Below are positions 8,398-18,164 of a stretch of 64,000 bases of DNA, piece after piece; positions within the stretch are counted from its first letter, which is position 1; the number at the start of each line of letters is the position of its first letter. The position numbers were made by a program, and so were the translations under genes. A model generated the notes under the pieces. It was not told the origin of the DNA, ran no database searches, and was given only the letters and a program-made list of their open reading frames with translations. Origin of the DNA: Hallerella sp964587155 (GTDB lineage Bacteria > Fibrobacterota > Fibrobacteria > Fibrobacterales > Fibrobacteraceae); NCBI GenBank assembly GCA_964587155.1, contig CAZPKF010000014.1, positions 1 through 64,000 on the forward strand. The letters run 5' to 3'.

Positions 8398-11300
8398 ATG
8401 AAAAAACGCCTTTTCCATGCACTTCTGTTACTGACGGTTTTTTCCGCATTTTTCTTCGCCTGCAGCGACGACAGCAGTTCCAAATCGAGCGGTGAAGAAG
8501 TTTACGCAACCCTTGAAGACTTGCCCCATTGCGGAAAATCACGCCGCGGCGACACGGTTTACGTCGAAAGCGAAAGCGTCCGTTACACCTGTACGGAAGA
8601 CGGCTGGATTGTTGCCGATGACGGAGAAGGCTCCTCGGCAAGTTCAGAAGACACGGCAAAAGTCGAAACCGTTCCCGTGGATTCAGCGACCGTTTTCGGC
8701 TTTGCGCAAAAAGGGCCCTTCGTCGACGGTTCTTCGGTGACCATCAACGGAATCGACAGCCTGTTCGAATCGACTAAGGAAAAATTTTCCGGCAAAGTTT
8801 CGGGCGACAGCGGCGCTTACAGCGTTTCCGGAGTGACCCTTCAAAACCAATACGCCTTGGTGACGGCAAACGGATTTTTCTTTAACGGAGTCAGCGGCAA
8901 AAAAACGACGGGTTCAAAAATCAAGCTTTCTGCCTTGGCCGACTTGACGGACACCTCCTCTGCCGGGAACGCCAAAGTCCACGTGAACCTCTTTTCCCAA
9001 CTGGAATACGCCCGCGTCGCCTATCTTGTGGCCAACGAAAAATACAACGTTCCCGCAGCCAAACGCCGTGCGACTAAAGAATTGCTCACCGCATTTGGAC
9101 GCGGCTACTCGGGTGCCATTTCGGCGCAAAGCAGCCTCGTGGCAACAGCTACATCCCTGCAAGACACGGGATATGTGGGAGCGGCCCTGTATGCGGCGGG
9201 CATCATGATGGTCGCCGATTTGAATCCGGCGAAAATTTCATCTCGAATCACCAACGTCTCCAAAGATTTTGCCGAGGATGGCCTTTTCAACGATTCGACT
9301 GTCCGGGCGCAAATCGCCGACTACCTTTCATCGGCGGATTCTGCAGACAATTACGCGGGCATCCGGAAAAACGTGCAGGCATGGAAGTTGGCTTCCCCGG
9401 TTCCGGACTTTGAAAGCATTTTGCGCGCTTTCTGGACTTCTGAATTTGGCCTCCCGGAATGCACGGATTCCCTAGAAACCCACATTGAAAAGAACAAGAA
9501 CAAAAACAGCGCAAGCCACGATGACGGCTTTGCCTGCACCAGCCTCCGCTGGCACCGTGTTTCGGCATTGGACGCCGCCCTGGGACTTTGCACCGCCGAC
9601 AAGGAAGGTTCTTTCGCCAAATTGGATTCCGCCAAAGAATATTACACATGTGCGATGGGAGTTTGGCAAGAAATCTCCGAAACGGCTTACAACTTAAAGG
9701 AATGTACATTTGACCGCGAGGGAGAATACGTGTCGGAAGGTGGAGAATATTTTGCCTGCGTTGCAAGACAATGGAAAGAAATCGATTCCGTCTCTTATGA
9801 ATTGAAGATTTGCACGCACGATCGCTACGGCGAATACGCCAAGACAAAAAAAGGATTTTACCGCTGCATCAACTCTGTCTGGGAAGAACTCTCCGAAGTG
9901 GAATTCACTCTGAAAACATGTTCTTTGGAAAATGCCGGAGAAAAGAGGGCTGTCGGAGACGACTATTACCTTTGCCGCGACGGAGTCTGGAAAAAAATTG
10001 ACGCCGTCAGTTACGAGCTGGGACTTTGCGAAGAATCTATCGAAGGGAAGTTGGAGGAAACCAAAGACTTTGAACGCTATGTTTGTGACAATGCCGAAGA
10101 TTCTTGGGCATGGCGGAAGCTGACCGAATCCGAAGAGGAATTTGGCATTTGCACAGAAGCGAAAGAAGGTTTGGCCAAAGAATCTTCGAGCGGCAATTTT
10201 ATCGCCTGCAGCGGCAAAAAGTGGATAGAAACAGACGAAACTTCTGCATATTTAGGAACGCTTTGCCAAGAAGCCTTGGAAAACGAAGTCCGCTGGTACG
10301 GAGCTTCCTTTTCCATGGACGACCCCGAAGGCGTCCTCGAAGACTCGTCGCAGGCTTATTGGTTTGAAAAGAACGCATTCCCTGCCAAAGACGCCAAATT
10401 TTTCGAATGCCACAACGGCAAATGGGAAAACTCGACCGGAATCCGCTGGCTTTATGGGGCAAATTGCGCAGAAAACATCATGAACTCTTACCTTTCCTCT
10501 GAATATGACGATCGAATTGGGCTGCATTTTAATTATTCCGATTCGTCATTCGCCACCGCTTTACTTTATGCACTAATTAAAACAAGCACACTTGCATACT
10601 TTGGATATGACCTTTTGACGAACACCCAGGGAGATACCTTGCTCTATGCGATTTGCAAAAACAAGGATTGGAAAAAGATCTCTCAAGACGATTACGAACA
10701 GCAAGAAGTGTGCTCAGAAAGCATTCTTGGCAAACAAAGCAATGGATACAAATGCACTGCTGATGGATGGGAAAAACTTTCTAAAGCGGAGTTGGATTTG
10801 GGCGAATGCACTCGTGATTTACTGAATACCGTTTATTTAGGCTATGTCTGTACTGTAGACGGTGAATGGCGTAGCGCCACGGCGGCTGAAAAAGCAACGG
10901 GAAAAGTTTGCTCAAAAACATGGTCTGATTCTATCGTAGCCGGTTATGTATGTACTTATAATAAAGGTAGTGATTACACTTGGCGCACGGCGACAACTGC
11001 TGAAAAAGCAACGGGAAAAGTTTGCTCAAAAACATGGTCTGATTCTATCGTAGCCGGTTATGTATGTACTTATAATAAAGGTAGTGATTACACTTGGCGC
11101 ACTACGACAACAGCTGAAAAAGCAACGGGAAAAGTTTGCTCAAAAACATGGTCTGATTCTGTCATAGCCGGTTATGCATGTACTTATAATAACGGTAGTG
11201 ATTACACTTGGCGCACGGCGACAACTGCAGAAAAAGAGACGGGTGGAGTGTGTTCTTATGGAAAATGGCAAGACAATGCGGACTCTTTGCAGTCACACGG

Positions 11301-11982
11301 TTATGTGTGTACAAAATCGGGCTGGCGACGGGCAACCGCTCTTGAAAAACAAATCGGAGAAGTTTGTACGGGCAAAGGATCATCAAAAAGGCGCGTCATC
11401 GACAGCGATACAATGTATTTCTGTAAGGACGACGAAAGTAAAGTTTTTGCAGAATTCCCCATTGGATGGATACGCTTCGCAACAGGCGATGTTTTTACAG
11501 AAAAAAATGGTTCCTCATTCAAAGGAATTTTAGTAGGTGAATACATGTGGATGGACAGGAATGTAACATACAACGCACCCAAATGTTATAACGACCAAGA
11601 TTCCAATTGCGTCAAATACGGAGGCCTTTATCCAAAGAGTGCGATTGGTAATTCAAGGTACTCCGACCTCTGTCCAAGTGGCTGGGGTATACCTCAAGAC
11701 TACTTCTTCAAACGATTGGAGTCCAACAAACAAGTTCCGATTCCTTTAACGGGATATTGTAAAATCGAATCCTGGACAAATTCGGGAGATCCCAAAAAAT
11801 GGTCTTGTTTCAAAAAAGGAGAACAGGCGTCATTTTGGCTGTATGCCCCTTTTAACGTAAATCAACGAATAAACTTGCTAGAAATTAACAAATCATCTTG
11901 GGAATTCAAAGAATCGGAAACGGATTCCAAACACAACTACGAAAAAGACGTACGTTACCGTTCGCTTCGTTGTTTCTTCTAA
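8398..11982 (+). CDS. Large cysteine-repeat lipoprotein with FISUMP-like C-terminus
   Basis: 1194 residues. Signal peptide with lipobox FFFAC (Cys22). An N-terminal part (LEDLPHCGKSRRGDTVYV ... CTEDGW) is followed by a folded region (about 95-340) with VDSATVFGFAQKGPF and the phrase HVNLFSQLEYARVAYLV, also found in the 13446 protein. Residues about 360-1030 are roughly 40-50-residue repeats with two cysteines and a W (YYTC..GVW.E.SE...L..C), ending in three 38-residue near-identical units. The C-terminal ~170 residues (EYMWMDRNVTYNAP, DLCPSGWGIP, RYRSLRCFF) look like a diverged FISUMP domain. Likely exposed on the outer membrane; function unknown. Start ATG 8398 has AAGGA 8 nt upstream. Confidence 0.9.
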   Translation: MKKRLFHALLLLTVFSAFFFACSDDSSSKSSGEEVYATLEDLPHCGKSRRGDTVYVESESVRYTCTEDGWIVADDGEGSSASSEDTAKVETVPVDSATVFGFAQKGPFVDGSSVTINGIDSLFESTKEKFSGKVSGDSGAYSVSGVTLQNQYALVTANGFFFNGVSGKKTTGSKIKLSALADLTDTSSAGNAKVHVNLFSQLEYARVAYLVANEKYNVPAAKRRATKELLTAFGRGYSGAISAQSSLVATATSLQDTGYVGAALYAAGIMMVADLNPAKISSRITNVSKDFAEDGLFNDSTVRAQIADYLSSADSADNYAGIRKNVQAWKLASPVPDFESILRAFWTSEFGLPECTDSLETHIEKNKNKNSASHDDGFACTSLRWHRVSALDAALGLCTADKEGSFAKLDSAKEYYTCAMGVWQEISETAYNLKECTFDREGEYVSEGGEYFACVARQWKEIDSVSYELKICTHDRYGEYAKTKKGFYRCINSVWEELSEVEFTLKTCSLENAGEKRAVGDDYYLCRDGVWKKIDAVSYELGLCEESIEGKLEETKDFERYVCDNAEDSWAWRKLTESEEEFGICTEAKEGLAKESSSGNFIACSGKKWIETDETSAYLGTLCQEALENEVRWYGASFSMDDPEGVLEDSSQAYWFEKNAFPAKDAKFFECHNGKWENSTGIRWLYGANCAENIMNSYLSSEYDDRIGLHFNYSDSSFATALLYALIKTSTLAYFGYDLLTNTQGDTLLYAICKNKDWKKISQDDYEQQEVCSESILGKQSNGYKCTADGWEKLSKAELDLGECTRDLLNTVYLGYVCTVDGEWRSATAAEKATGKVCSKTWSDSIVAGYVCTYNKGSDYTWRTATTAEKATGKVCSKTWSDSIVAGYVCTYNKGSDYTWRTTTTAEKATGKVCSKTWSDSVIAGYACTYNNGSDYTWRTATTAEKETGGVCSYGKWQDNADSLQSHGYVCTKSGWRRATALEKQIGEVCTGKGSSKRRVIDSDTMYFCKDDESKVFAEFPIGWIRFATGDVFTEKNGSSFKGILVGEYMWMDRNVTYNAPKCYNDQDSNCVKYGGLYPKSAIGNSRYSDLCPSGWGIPQDYFFKRLESNKQVPIPLTGYCKIESWTNSGDPKKWSCFKKGEQASFWLYAPFNVNQRINLLEINKSSWEFKESETDSKHNYEKDVRYRSLRCFF
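10885..11226 (+). repeat. Three 114-bp near-identical tandem repeats
   Basis: Units start at 10885, 10999 and 11113, each 114 bp (38 codons), beginning AEKATGKVCSKTWSDS. Units 1 and 2 differ at only a few bases; a diverged fourth copy starts at 11227. Confidence 0.95.
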
Positions 11983-12024
11983 CCTCAAAATTTTATCAAT
12001 CACCCTGAAATAAAAGGATCATTC

Positions 12025-13263
12025 ATGAAGTTAAAAACATTGTTCGGATTCTGGGCTCTGGGCTTGGGGGCCGCATTCGCCGACAATGCCGTTTCCGCCG
12101 CCAGTGCGGAACCGGCAAAAGCCGAAAAACAGGCAATCGAAACGCCCGCGTCCCAAGCGAACGCCTCTGCGGACGCAGACAAAAAGGCTCCGGAGGCAGC
12201 AGGCGAAAACTCCCCCACTCAGCCCAATTTCAACGTGCTCCACGGTTCCGCTTACAACACCGTATCGAACGAAGCCGCCGCGGCAAACGTCGATGGTCTC
12301 CGTCCGGACCAATATTACGGCAAAAAATTCCTTTACATTGAACCCGCCGGGGAACGCGGCGTCATTTCGCTCGGTTCCCTCTTTGCCGCACTCGATATTT
12401 CCGGTGATTTGGGCCGCATGACCCTCGGTTATGCGACAAACGGTTTCGGTATCGCATTGCACGCCGCGCTCGGACAATTCCATGCGTCAAACGACAACGG
12501 TGAACAGCACCAAACCGAAGCCGGCGACGATTTGGGACTTGCCGTTTCTAAAGTTCTCGGCAAATACGCCGTTTCCGCAAAGGTGGATTGGAACACTTAT
12601 GCAAAAGAAACCGGCGTTGATCCGGAATACGGAAAATCTTCCACGGAAAATTTCCGCGACTTGAACGTGAATGTGGGCATCACCAATTCACCCAGCGCGG
12701 GCAAAGTTTCGTGGACATTCTCCCTCGGATTTTTGCGTCACGAAAACAACACGGAATCCGCCGGCAAAAGCTTTGACGAAAACGGTGATTCCTATGTGCA
12801 AATCACGCCGGCATTCAACATCGGCGCCCTGGGACTCGAAAATAAACACGCCCGGGTCTTTGTCGGACTCAACAGCTCCGTCCCCATTGTCCTTTTCGAT
12901 GAATACGCAGACAACGTCGACGGAGAATCCGAGGTGAACGCTTCGCTCTCCGAATACGGACTTTCCCTTTCTCCAAACATTTTGGGCGAGGTCTTTTTGC
13001 GCAACGACATTCTGATTTTCGGCGAAGCTTCTTACGACTGGCTCGCTTTCGGCTTTGGAAGCGGCACGGATGAAAACGGCGAAGATTACAGCGTCATCCA
13101 AAGCAAAATGAATAAAGTCAATGCGACGATGGGATTCCGTTACCAGCTCAAGGACTTCTTTGCCGCCGAATTCGCCTTTGGCGATTCTTTCTTCACCGAC
13201 ACAAAATCCATTTTCAACGGCGAAGGGACCTTTGTTTCTTTCGGCGCGTTCCTCTATTTCTAA
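12025..13263 (+). CDS. Predicted outer-membrane beta-barrel protein
   Basis: 412 residues. Signal peptide ending near FADNA, then an Ala/Lys-rich low-complexity stretch (about 25-75). From about residue 95 the sequence alternates polar and hydrophobic residues in short strands (SLGSLFAALDISG, MTLGYATNGFGIALHAAL, SAKVDWNTYA, VSWTFSLGFL, ARVFVGLNSSVP) and ends on aromatic F (FVSFGAFLYF), as barrel proteins recognised by BAM do. No named family recognised. Shine-Dalgarno AAAGGA lies upstream. It sits between two related lipoproteins and directly before a 50-residue lipoprotein; the four genes read in one direction with short gaps. Confidence 0.75.
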   Translation: MKLKTLFGFWALGLGAAFADNAVSAASAEPAKAEKQAIETPASQANASADADKKAPEAAGENSPTQPNFNVLHGSAYNTVSNEAAAANVDGLRPDQYYGKKFLYIEPAGERGVISLGSLFAALDISGDLGRMTLGYATNGFGIALHAALGQFHASNDNGEQHQTEAGDDLGLAVSKVLGKYAVSAKVDWNTYAKETGVDPEYGKSSTENFRDLNVNVGITNSPSAGKVSWTFSLGFLRHENNTESAGKSFDENGDSYVQITPAFNIGALGLENKHARVFVGLNSSVPIVLFDEYADNVDGESEVNASLSEYGLSLSPNILGEVFLRNDILIFGEASYDWLAFGFGSGTDENGEDYSVIQSKMNKVNATMGFRYQLKDFFAAEFAFGDSFFTDTKSIFNGEGTFVSFGAFLYF

Positions 13264-13275
13264 CCGGAGTGCAAC

Positions 13276-13428
13276 ATGAAAAAAATGACTTTGACACTTT
13301 TCGCCATTTCAACGCTCCTTTTGATGGCATGTTCTAGCGACAGCGGTTCTGGAAATCCGCTGAATTCCGGAGAAGGCATTATTTCTGTTCCGGTCGATGT
13401 CGAACAATCTAACCCCTCGGCGGAATAA
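13276..13428 (+). CDS. Small lipoprotein (50 residues)
   Basis: ATG 13276 follows the barrel gene by 12 bases with GGAG in the gap. The protein has a lysine n-region, a hydrophobic core and lipobox LLMAC (Cys19), leaving a mature peptide of about 32 residues (SSDSGSGNPLNSGEG ... VPVDVEQSNPSAE). No family recognised. Position suggests a partner of the barrel protein or the lipoproteins. Confidence 0.7.
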   Translation: MKKMTLTLFAISTLLLMACSSDSGSGNPLNSGEGIISVPVDVEQSNPSAE

Positions 13429-13445
13429 TTCGGGAGAAACTGAAA

Positions 13446-15569
13446 ATGAAAAAGAAACTGTTATTTGGTTTTTCGGCAGCCCTTCTGGCCGCTTGCAGCG
13501 TCACCGACACGGACGAAGGAAAGTCAGAAGTTCTCCGGTTCGAAGATTTGCCCCGCTGCTCCACCGAAGCAGACGTCTCCGGCGCAAACTATCTGGGTAC
13601 AAAGCTTTATGTCGAAGACGACGATGCTTATTACCTTTGCACCAAAGACGGCTGGATTCTTTCGGACTCGCTCCCCGTCGAAAGCAACGCGGGCTCTTCG
13701 GATTACGTCATCGACAGTGCGACCGTGACCGGAAAAGCCGCCCCGGGCGGCGCGTTCGAATTTGGTTCCCCGATTCTTTTGAAAGAACTGAAGCTCGACG
13801 CGAAGAAAAAGGAACTCTTGGCGACAGGCGTTTCTTTTACGGATGAAATTTCTTCGTCGAAAGGCGACTTCGTGATTTCGAACGTGAGTTTGAACAACCG
13901 CTATGCGCTCATCGAAGTGACCGGACTTTATTACGACATGAAGACGGGAAACCTTTCAGAAGACAGCTTGACGTTACGCGCCCTTGTCAATTTGGAAAAA
14001 GCGGATTCCATCGCCGTCAACGTTCTCACCCACATTGAATTCGCCCGCATTCAAAAGCTGGTTTCCAAGGGATATTCCGTGGAAGCGGCAAAAATCCAAG
14101 CCGAAAAGGAAATTTTCACGGCTTTGGGATTTGGCGGAACCGTCGAAGATGCCGACGCAGCGATTCTCGCCCTGTCCATTCTTCTGCGCAATACGGAAGA
14201 CGAAAGTTCTTTCGCTGATGCGCTCGACGCGTTCAGCAAATCGGTTGCAGAAAATGGCGTTTGGGACGATTCCGAAGCAATGACCCTTTTTGGCGATTTC
14301 GCATACAAGTTGGAAACGCTCAAATTCCGTGACGAAGAAACGGAAAACGTGAATCTTCGCACCTCCGATTACCGCAAACATTTGGAATCCTTTGGCGTAG
14401 GAAACGTGCCAGACTTTGAATCCTACCTGACAAAGTTCTGGAATTTCGCCTACGGACTTGGCGATTGCGGAGCGGCAAGACAACACGTCGTTTTGCAAAA
14501 CCGGAACGAAAACAGCGACAGCGCGAGCGCTTACTTTACCTGCGAAAGCAATGTTTGGCGCACGGCCAGCGACTTTGAAAGAGACACGGTGAACTTGGGA
14601 GATGCCCGCGACGGCGAACTGAAAGAAGGCAACGTCCGCGATTCCATCACATACGCTTACGATTCAACGGGAACTGGAACGGGAGCGCCCACACGCTGGG
14701 TCGAAGCCGATTCCATCGTTCTTGTCATCGGAGAATCCTGCACCGACGATGAAGAAGGAACAAAAGGAAAATTCCTGAAGACCAAAGACGAAGACGAAAA
14801 GACCAATTATTACGCCTGCATGCGCCGTCAATGGACAAGCATCGACAAATACACGTTTGAAATCGGCTACTTGTGCGAAGAATCCCTTTCGGGAACAGTT
14901 GAAAAGGCCACTGTCGACGAAACGACCACTTATTGGCGCTGCGCAGAAACGGCAGGAATCTGGAATTGGAAAAACATCACCAAAGCGGAATACAACACGA
15001 ACGGCAAAGAATGCAATCCTTCGAAACTACTCAAAGTGGGCGAAACAATTTACGTCTGCTCCGTAAAAGCCAAAGACAACGAAGAAAAGATTGACAAATG
15101 GCGCGAAGCAACCGAGTTGGAAAACTCGCTGAATGCAACTTGTACGCAATACAATGCAAACGAAATCTTCAAGTACGATTCGAAGTATTACCGTTGCACC
15201 AATCCGTATAAAATGGGATACGCCTGGAATACGGCAACCGAAGCGGATTGGAAGACGAAAGACAAAACATGCGGAATCAATGAAATGTCCTCGTTCACCA
15301 CCGTCGAAAAGAACGAGTACGTTTGCACGGATTCCATCAACGTGAGCTGGCGTTTGGCGACTGAAAATGAAAAACTCATCGGAAAGGTTTGCTCTGCAAG
15401 CAATATCGGTTCCGAACTTTCAAATGGTTCTGATGACTACCAATGCGGATGCCCGGATTACATGAACCCCATAACAAGCTCCACTGAAGTTTACTATCCG
15501 GCCATTACCGACTTGGCGACTTGCGAAGCCAGCCACCTTTCGCTAGATTGGTTGAAAAAAGCGCCCTGA
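13446..15569 (+). CDS. Cysteine-repeat lipoprotein, paralogue of the 8398 protein
   Basis: 707 residues with lipobox LLAAC (Cys17). The N-terminal half parallels the 8398 protein in order: FEDLPRC, YYLCTKDGWI, VIDSATVTGKA, NNRYALIEVTG, VNVLTHIEFARIQKLV, FTALGFGG, VPDFESYLTKFW. The second half has cysteine/tryptophan repeats of the same style (YYACMRRQWTSIDKYTFEIGYLC). Unlike its paralogue it has no FISUMP-type end, closing with LDWLKKAP. GGGAGAAA precedes ATG 13446. Probably exposed on the cell surface; function unknown. Confidence 0.88.
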   Translation: MKKKLLFGFSAALLAACSVTDTDEGKSEVLRFEDLPRCSTEADVSGANYLGTKLYVEDDDAYYLCTKDGWILSDSLPVESNAGSSDYVIDSATVTGKAAPGGAFEFGSPILLKELKLDAKKKELLATGVSFTDEISSSKGDFVISNVSLNNRYALIEVTGLYYDMKTGNLSEDSLTLRALVNLEKADSIAVNVLTHIEFARIQKLVSKGYSVEAAKIQAEKEIFTALGFGGTVEDADAAILALSILLRNTEDESSFADALDAFSKSVAENGVWDDSEAMTLFGDFAYKLETLKFRDEETENVNLRTSDYRKHLESFGVGNVPDFESYLTKFWNFAYGLGDCGAARQHVVLQNRNENSDSASAYFTCESNVWRTASDFERDTVNLGDARDGELKEGNVRDSITYAYDSTGTGTGAPTRWVEADSIVLVIGESCTDDEEGTKGKFLKTKDEDEKTNYYACMRRQWTSIDKYTFEIGYLCEESLSGTVEKATVDETTTYWRCAETAGIWNWKNITKAEYNTNGKECNPSKLLKVGETIYVCSVKAKDNEEKIDKWREATELENSLNATCTQYNANEIFKYDSKYYRCTNPYKMGYAWNTATEADWKTKDKTCGINEMSSFTTVEKNEYVCTDSINVSWRLATENEKLIGKVCSASNIGSELSNGSDDYQCGCPDYMNPITSSTEVYYPAITDLATCEASHLSLDWLKKAP

Positions 15570-15600
15570 CGTGTGAAGCCTTAAGCTCATAGCCATTAGT

Positions 15601-15624
15601 CCCGTCTTCTATGGCGGGATTTTT
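15601..15624 (+). terminator. Rho-independent terminator of the 8.4-15.6 kb lipoprotein locus
   Basis: CCCGTC and GGCGGG pair (one G-T) with a 6-base loop, then ATTTTTCT. Confidence 0.75.
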
Positions 15625-15641
15625 CTGTATACAAGCTGTCC

Positions 15642-15859
15642 GGAATTAGAGCTGTGGCGGCGAGCCCTTTTGGCGAAATTTGTGCCGCTCGTTTTGATGC
15701 GGAAACTTTTTGCAATGTGGAATGAGGAGTGTGAAGCCGGGTGTTGAAACTTAGATATGAAAACTTTCGTTGATGGGGTTTTAACGAAAAGCCTTTTCGG
15801 CGGGGGCGGGAGTTTTGCACGGTTTAGACGGTGCAGACGAGCCGTTTTCGCGGAATAGG
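15642..15859 (+). repeat. Dispersed intergenic repeat, copy B (extended)
   Basis: Begins with GAATTAGAG and a GCGGCGAGCC...GCCGCTCGTTTTGA block also present at 20738-20780, then AATGTGGAATGAGGA, ACTTTCGTTGATGGGG, GAAAAGCCTTTTC, GTTTTGCACGGTTT and GACGAGCCGTTTT. Confidence 0.75.
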
Positions 15860-16061
15860 ATTGTTGATTCGGAAAGGTCAGGCACCGCGGAAAACACTAC
15901 GGCCATTTATTGCAAGGGCGTTTTTTTAACCGATTCCCTAAAGGCGTTGCGGTTCAGCTCTTATTGCGACGATTTCGTCGCGTCAATGAAGGTGTTCCAA
16001 GGACTTCGCCTGGTTCGAAAGATAAAATAGGACTCCGCTAAAAAAATCAAAAAAAGTCTCT
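15860..16061. other. Non-coding stretch before the convergent PCMD lipoprotein gene
   Basis: No gene seen. A perfect GCGACGA/TCGTCGC inverted repeat lies at 15966-15981 without a T-run. A T-rich tract near 16035-16050 (minus strand) may end the minus-strand operon. Confidence 0.5.
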
Positions 16062-18164
16062 TCAGTAAATTAGGCGCATTTCATCGCAATAAAGCGTAGC
16101 ACCTACGCTTCCTTTGTACAGATTTCCAAGCGCACTGGAAGCCATCACCACGCGGATGTGGGTCACATCAAACGCTTCGGGAGAATCCGTTTCTACCAAA
16201 TGATTGTCAATCCCCGCACTATTTTTCAGCGATGCTGTAAAAACACTCGAATTGTAAATCGGCGAATCCGCATGCGGCTTTCCATATTTGAATTTCAAGC
16301 GAATCGTTTTGTAGCCCTCGCGCGCTGCATCCTGAATGTTCACCACGTCTGGATCTTCAGTTGAATTGACAGTCTTATCCCGATACCAGGCGCTTGCCAC
16401 CAGAGTATTGACGTCGCTCGATGTACGGTATTGATTTTTTCCCTCATTTGATGTCCGGCTCCGATTTTCAAGCAACACATAAAGATCGCAGGAATCGCCC
16501 AAGCCTTCGTATTTCACATCAAACTCCACATATTGCGGGCGACCGTAAAAAGGTCTGCCGAAATCAATCAGCTCGTTGCCATCGTCATATTTTGTCATAT
16601 TCAACGTGCTCACATTATTCGGATTAAAATAAGCGACCAGCATATTTCCACTGGCAAACCGCCCGATGCTAAAAATTTTCGCATCCTTGGATTCCATTTT
16701 GACAACCGTTTCACCCGCATCGCTCACCGTCAACGTCTTTGTCGCCGAGATGGCGGAATTGTTTCCGTTGTCCCAATAGTCTACGTCATTCCGATTGTCA
16801 AAAGCGTCTTTTGTCCACGTGTTGAAATCGCTGTTCGGATAAGCATAGCCGGCTTGCAGGCTGTACGTTTCGCTTTCTCCGGCGTCATTTACCACAGAAA
16901 CTTCTTTTTCCCGCGAAAAGTCGTATGACTCCCCTTCTTTCAAGCCTTCTATCCGTGCGCCATCCGAAAGGGATATTCCTAGCACCTTCAAATACCGCAA
17001 ATCCAAATCCGTCCGGTAATCCATTTCAAAAAAGATTTTCCCATTCAACGAATCCACACGTCCTTCGACATTTCCCGTTCCAATGGAAATTCCTCGGATT
17101 CTCGGAGCGGTAAATTCCAGCGATGCAGAAAGGGTCCATTCAACAGAAGAACCGTCTTCCGCGACAATCGTCAACCGTTTTGGCGTGCGCAAATCCAAGG
17201 GTAAAGTCAAATCGTGATGTGCCGATGCCGAAATTTCAAGTGCGACAAGAGCTTTTGCCGCAGCCGTCGAAGATTTCAAATGCAACACGACAGTTTTGTT
17301 TGCGGAATCCACCGTCGCCGGCAAAACTTCCCCATCTGCCGAAATAGAAAGCAATTCCTTGTCCGACGATGCTTTTTCATTTTCTTCGGCAATTTCCAAA
17401 GTCAATGTCCAGTGACGGACGCTGCCGTCTTCCGCCGTAACGGAAAAATTTTGAACCGCCGCCCAAACTTCCACAGAATCCGGAACCGGAGAAACTTTCG
17501 CCCCGTCTGAAATTCGGTACGATTCCAACGCCGCCGAATCCAGCGAAGAACCATAGATGAGTTTAATCGCAATCGTATCTCCAAAACGATTTTCTTTCAG
17601 CTGATTTTTGAAGACCAGATTCAAATCCGCCAAAGAACTTTTGACAATTTCCGAAGAGGAACTTTCTGCCGATGAAGAAGAGACTGCGCTTGCTGACGAT
17701 GAAGAGGGCAAGTCCGCATTTTGCAGTTGAAATGAAATTTGCCAAACGGCAACCTTGCCGCTTTCCGAAACAACGGCGACGTAAATTTTACGGCTTTCCG
17801 GGATGCGCAACTTCTGCCCGACTTTCAGCGATTTTTTGCCATAGGCCGCTGCATTTGCAAGAGAATCCAGAGTGGTAGAATCTTGCGGAAATTCCCGTAC
17901 AACGCTTTCCACCAAATGGATGGAAGCAAGATTGCTCATGTCCACATCCGAAATGGTCAGGGAATCCCAGAATGTCAAAGAATCCGGAGCCTCGGCAAGC
18001 GTCACCAGAATTTTCCGCTCCGAAGCGTAAACAGACGGATTTGAAATTTCTTCTGCGAAGTGGATCTCGTTCAGATTTCCGTAATCCGAAGCGTCAAACG
18101 TATCGTAATCCGCCGTGCAGGCTGCCAAAAGGAGGCAAACAATCAGCGCAAAAAACGGTTTCAC
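16062..18164 (-). CDS. PCMD-domain lipoprotein, larger paralogue
   Basis: 700 residues, lipobox LLAAC (Cys16). Residues about 155-175 form a serine-rich linker typical of secreted Fibrobacter proteins. The middle (about 175-440) holds repeated beta-sandwich-like segments ending in WTLTLEIAEE, WTLSASLEF and YSLQAGYAYP. The C-terminal ~255 residues (SDFNTWTKDAFDNRN ... FGRPFYGRPQYVEFDVKY ... HIRVVMASSALGNLYKGSVGATLYCDEMRLIY) look like the 'putative carbohydrate metabolism domain' (PCMD) of Bacteroidetes lipoproteins. Last gene of an operon with 18161 and 19754; its start overlaps the upstream stop by 4 bases. Carbohydrate binding at the cell surface is inference. Confidence 0.82.
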   Translation of the reverse strand: MKPFFALIVCLLLAACTADYDTFDASDYGNLNEIHFAEEISNPSVYASERKILVTLAEAPDSLTFWDSLTISDVDMSNLASIHLVESVVREFPQDSTTLDSLANAAAYGKKSLKVGQKLRIPESRKIYVAVVSESGKVAVWQISFQLQNADLPSSSSASAVSSSSAESSSSEIVKSSLADLNLVFKNQLKENRFGDTIAIKLIYGSSLDSAALESYRISDGAKVSPVPDSVEVWAAVQNFSVTAEDGSVRHWTLTLEIAEENEKASSDKELLSISADGEVLPATVDSANKTVVLHLKSSTAAAKALVALEISASAHHDLTLPLDLRTPKRLTIVAEDGSSVEWTLSASLEFTAPRIRGISIGTGNVEGRVDSLNGKIFFEMDYRTDLDLRYLKVLGISLSDGARIEGLKEGESYDFSREKEVSVVNDAGESETYSLQAGYAYPNSDFNTWTKDAFDNRNDVDYWDNGNNSAISATKTLTVSDAGETVVKMESKDAKIFSIGRFASGNMLVAYFNPNNVSTLNMTKYDDGNELIDFGRPFYGRPQYVEFDVKYEGLGDSCDLYVLLENRSRTSNEGKNQYRTSSDVNTLVASAWYRDKTVNSTEDPDVVNIQDAAREGYKTIRLKFKYGKPHADSPIYNSSVFTASLKNSAGIDNHLVETDSPEAFDVTHIRVVMASSALGNLYKGSVGATLYCDEMRLIY

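Noticed and set aside
15966..15981. Perfect GCGACGA/TCGTCGC inverted repeat as a terminator
   Set aside because: No T-run on either strand and not placed at a gene end; left as a note only.
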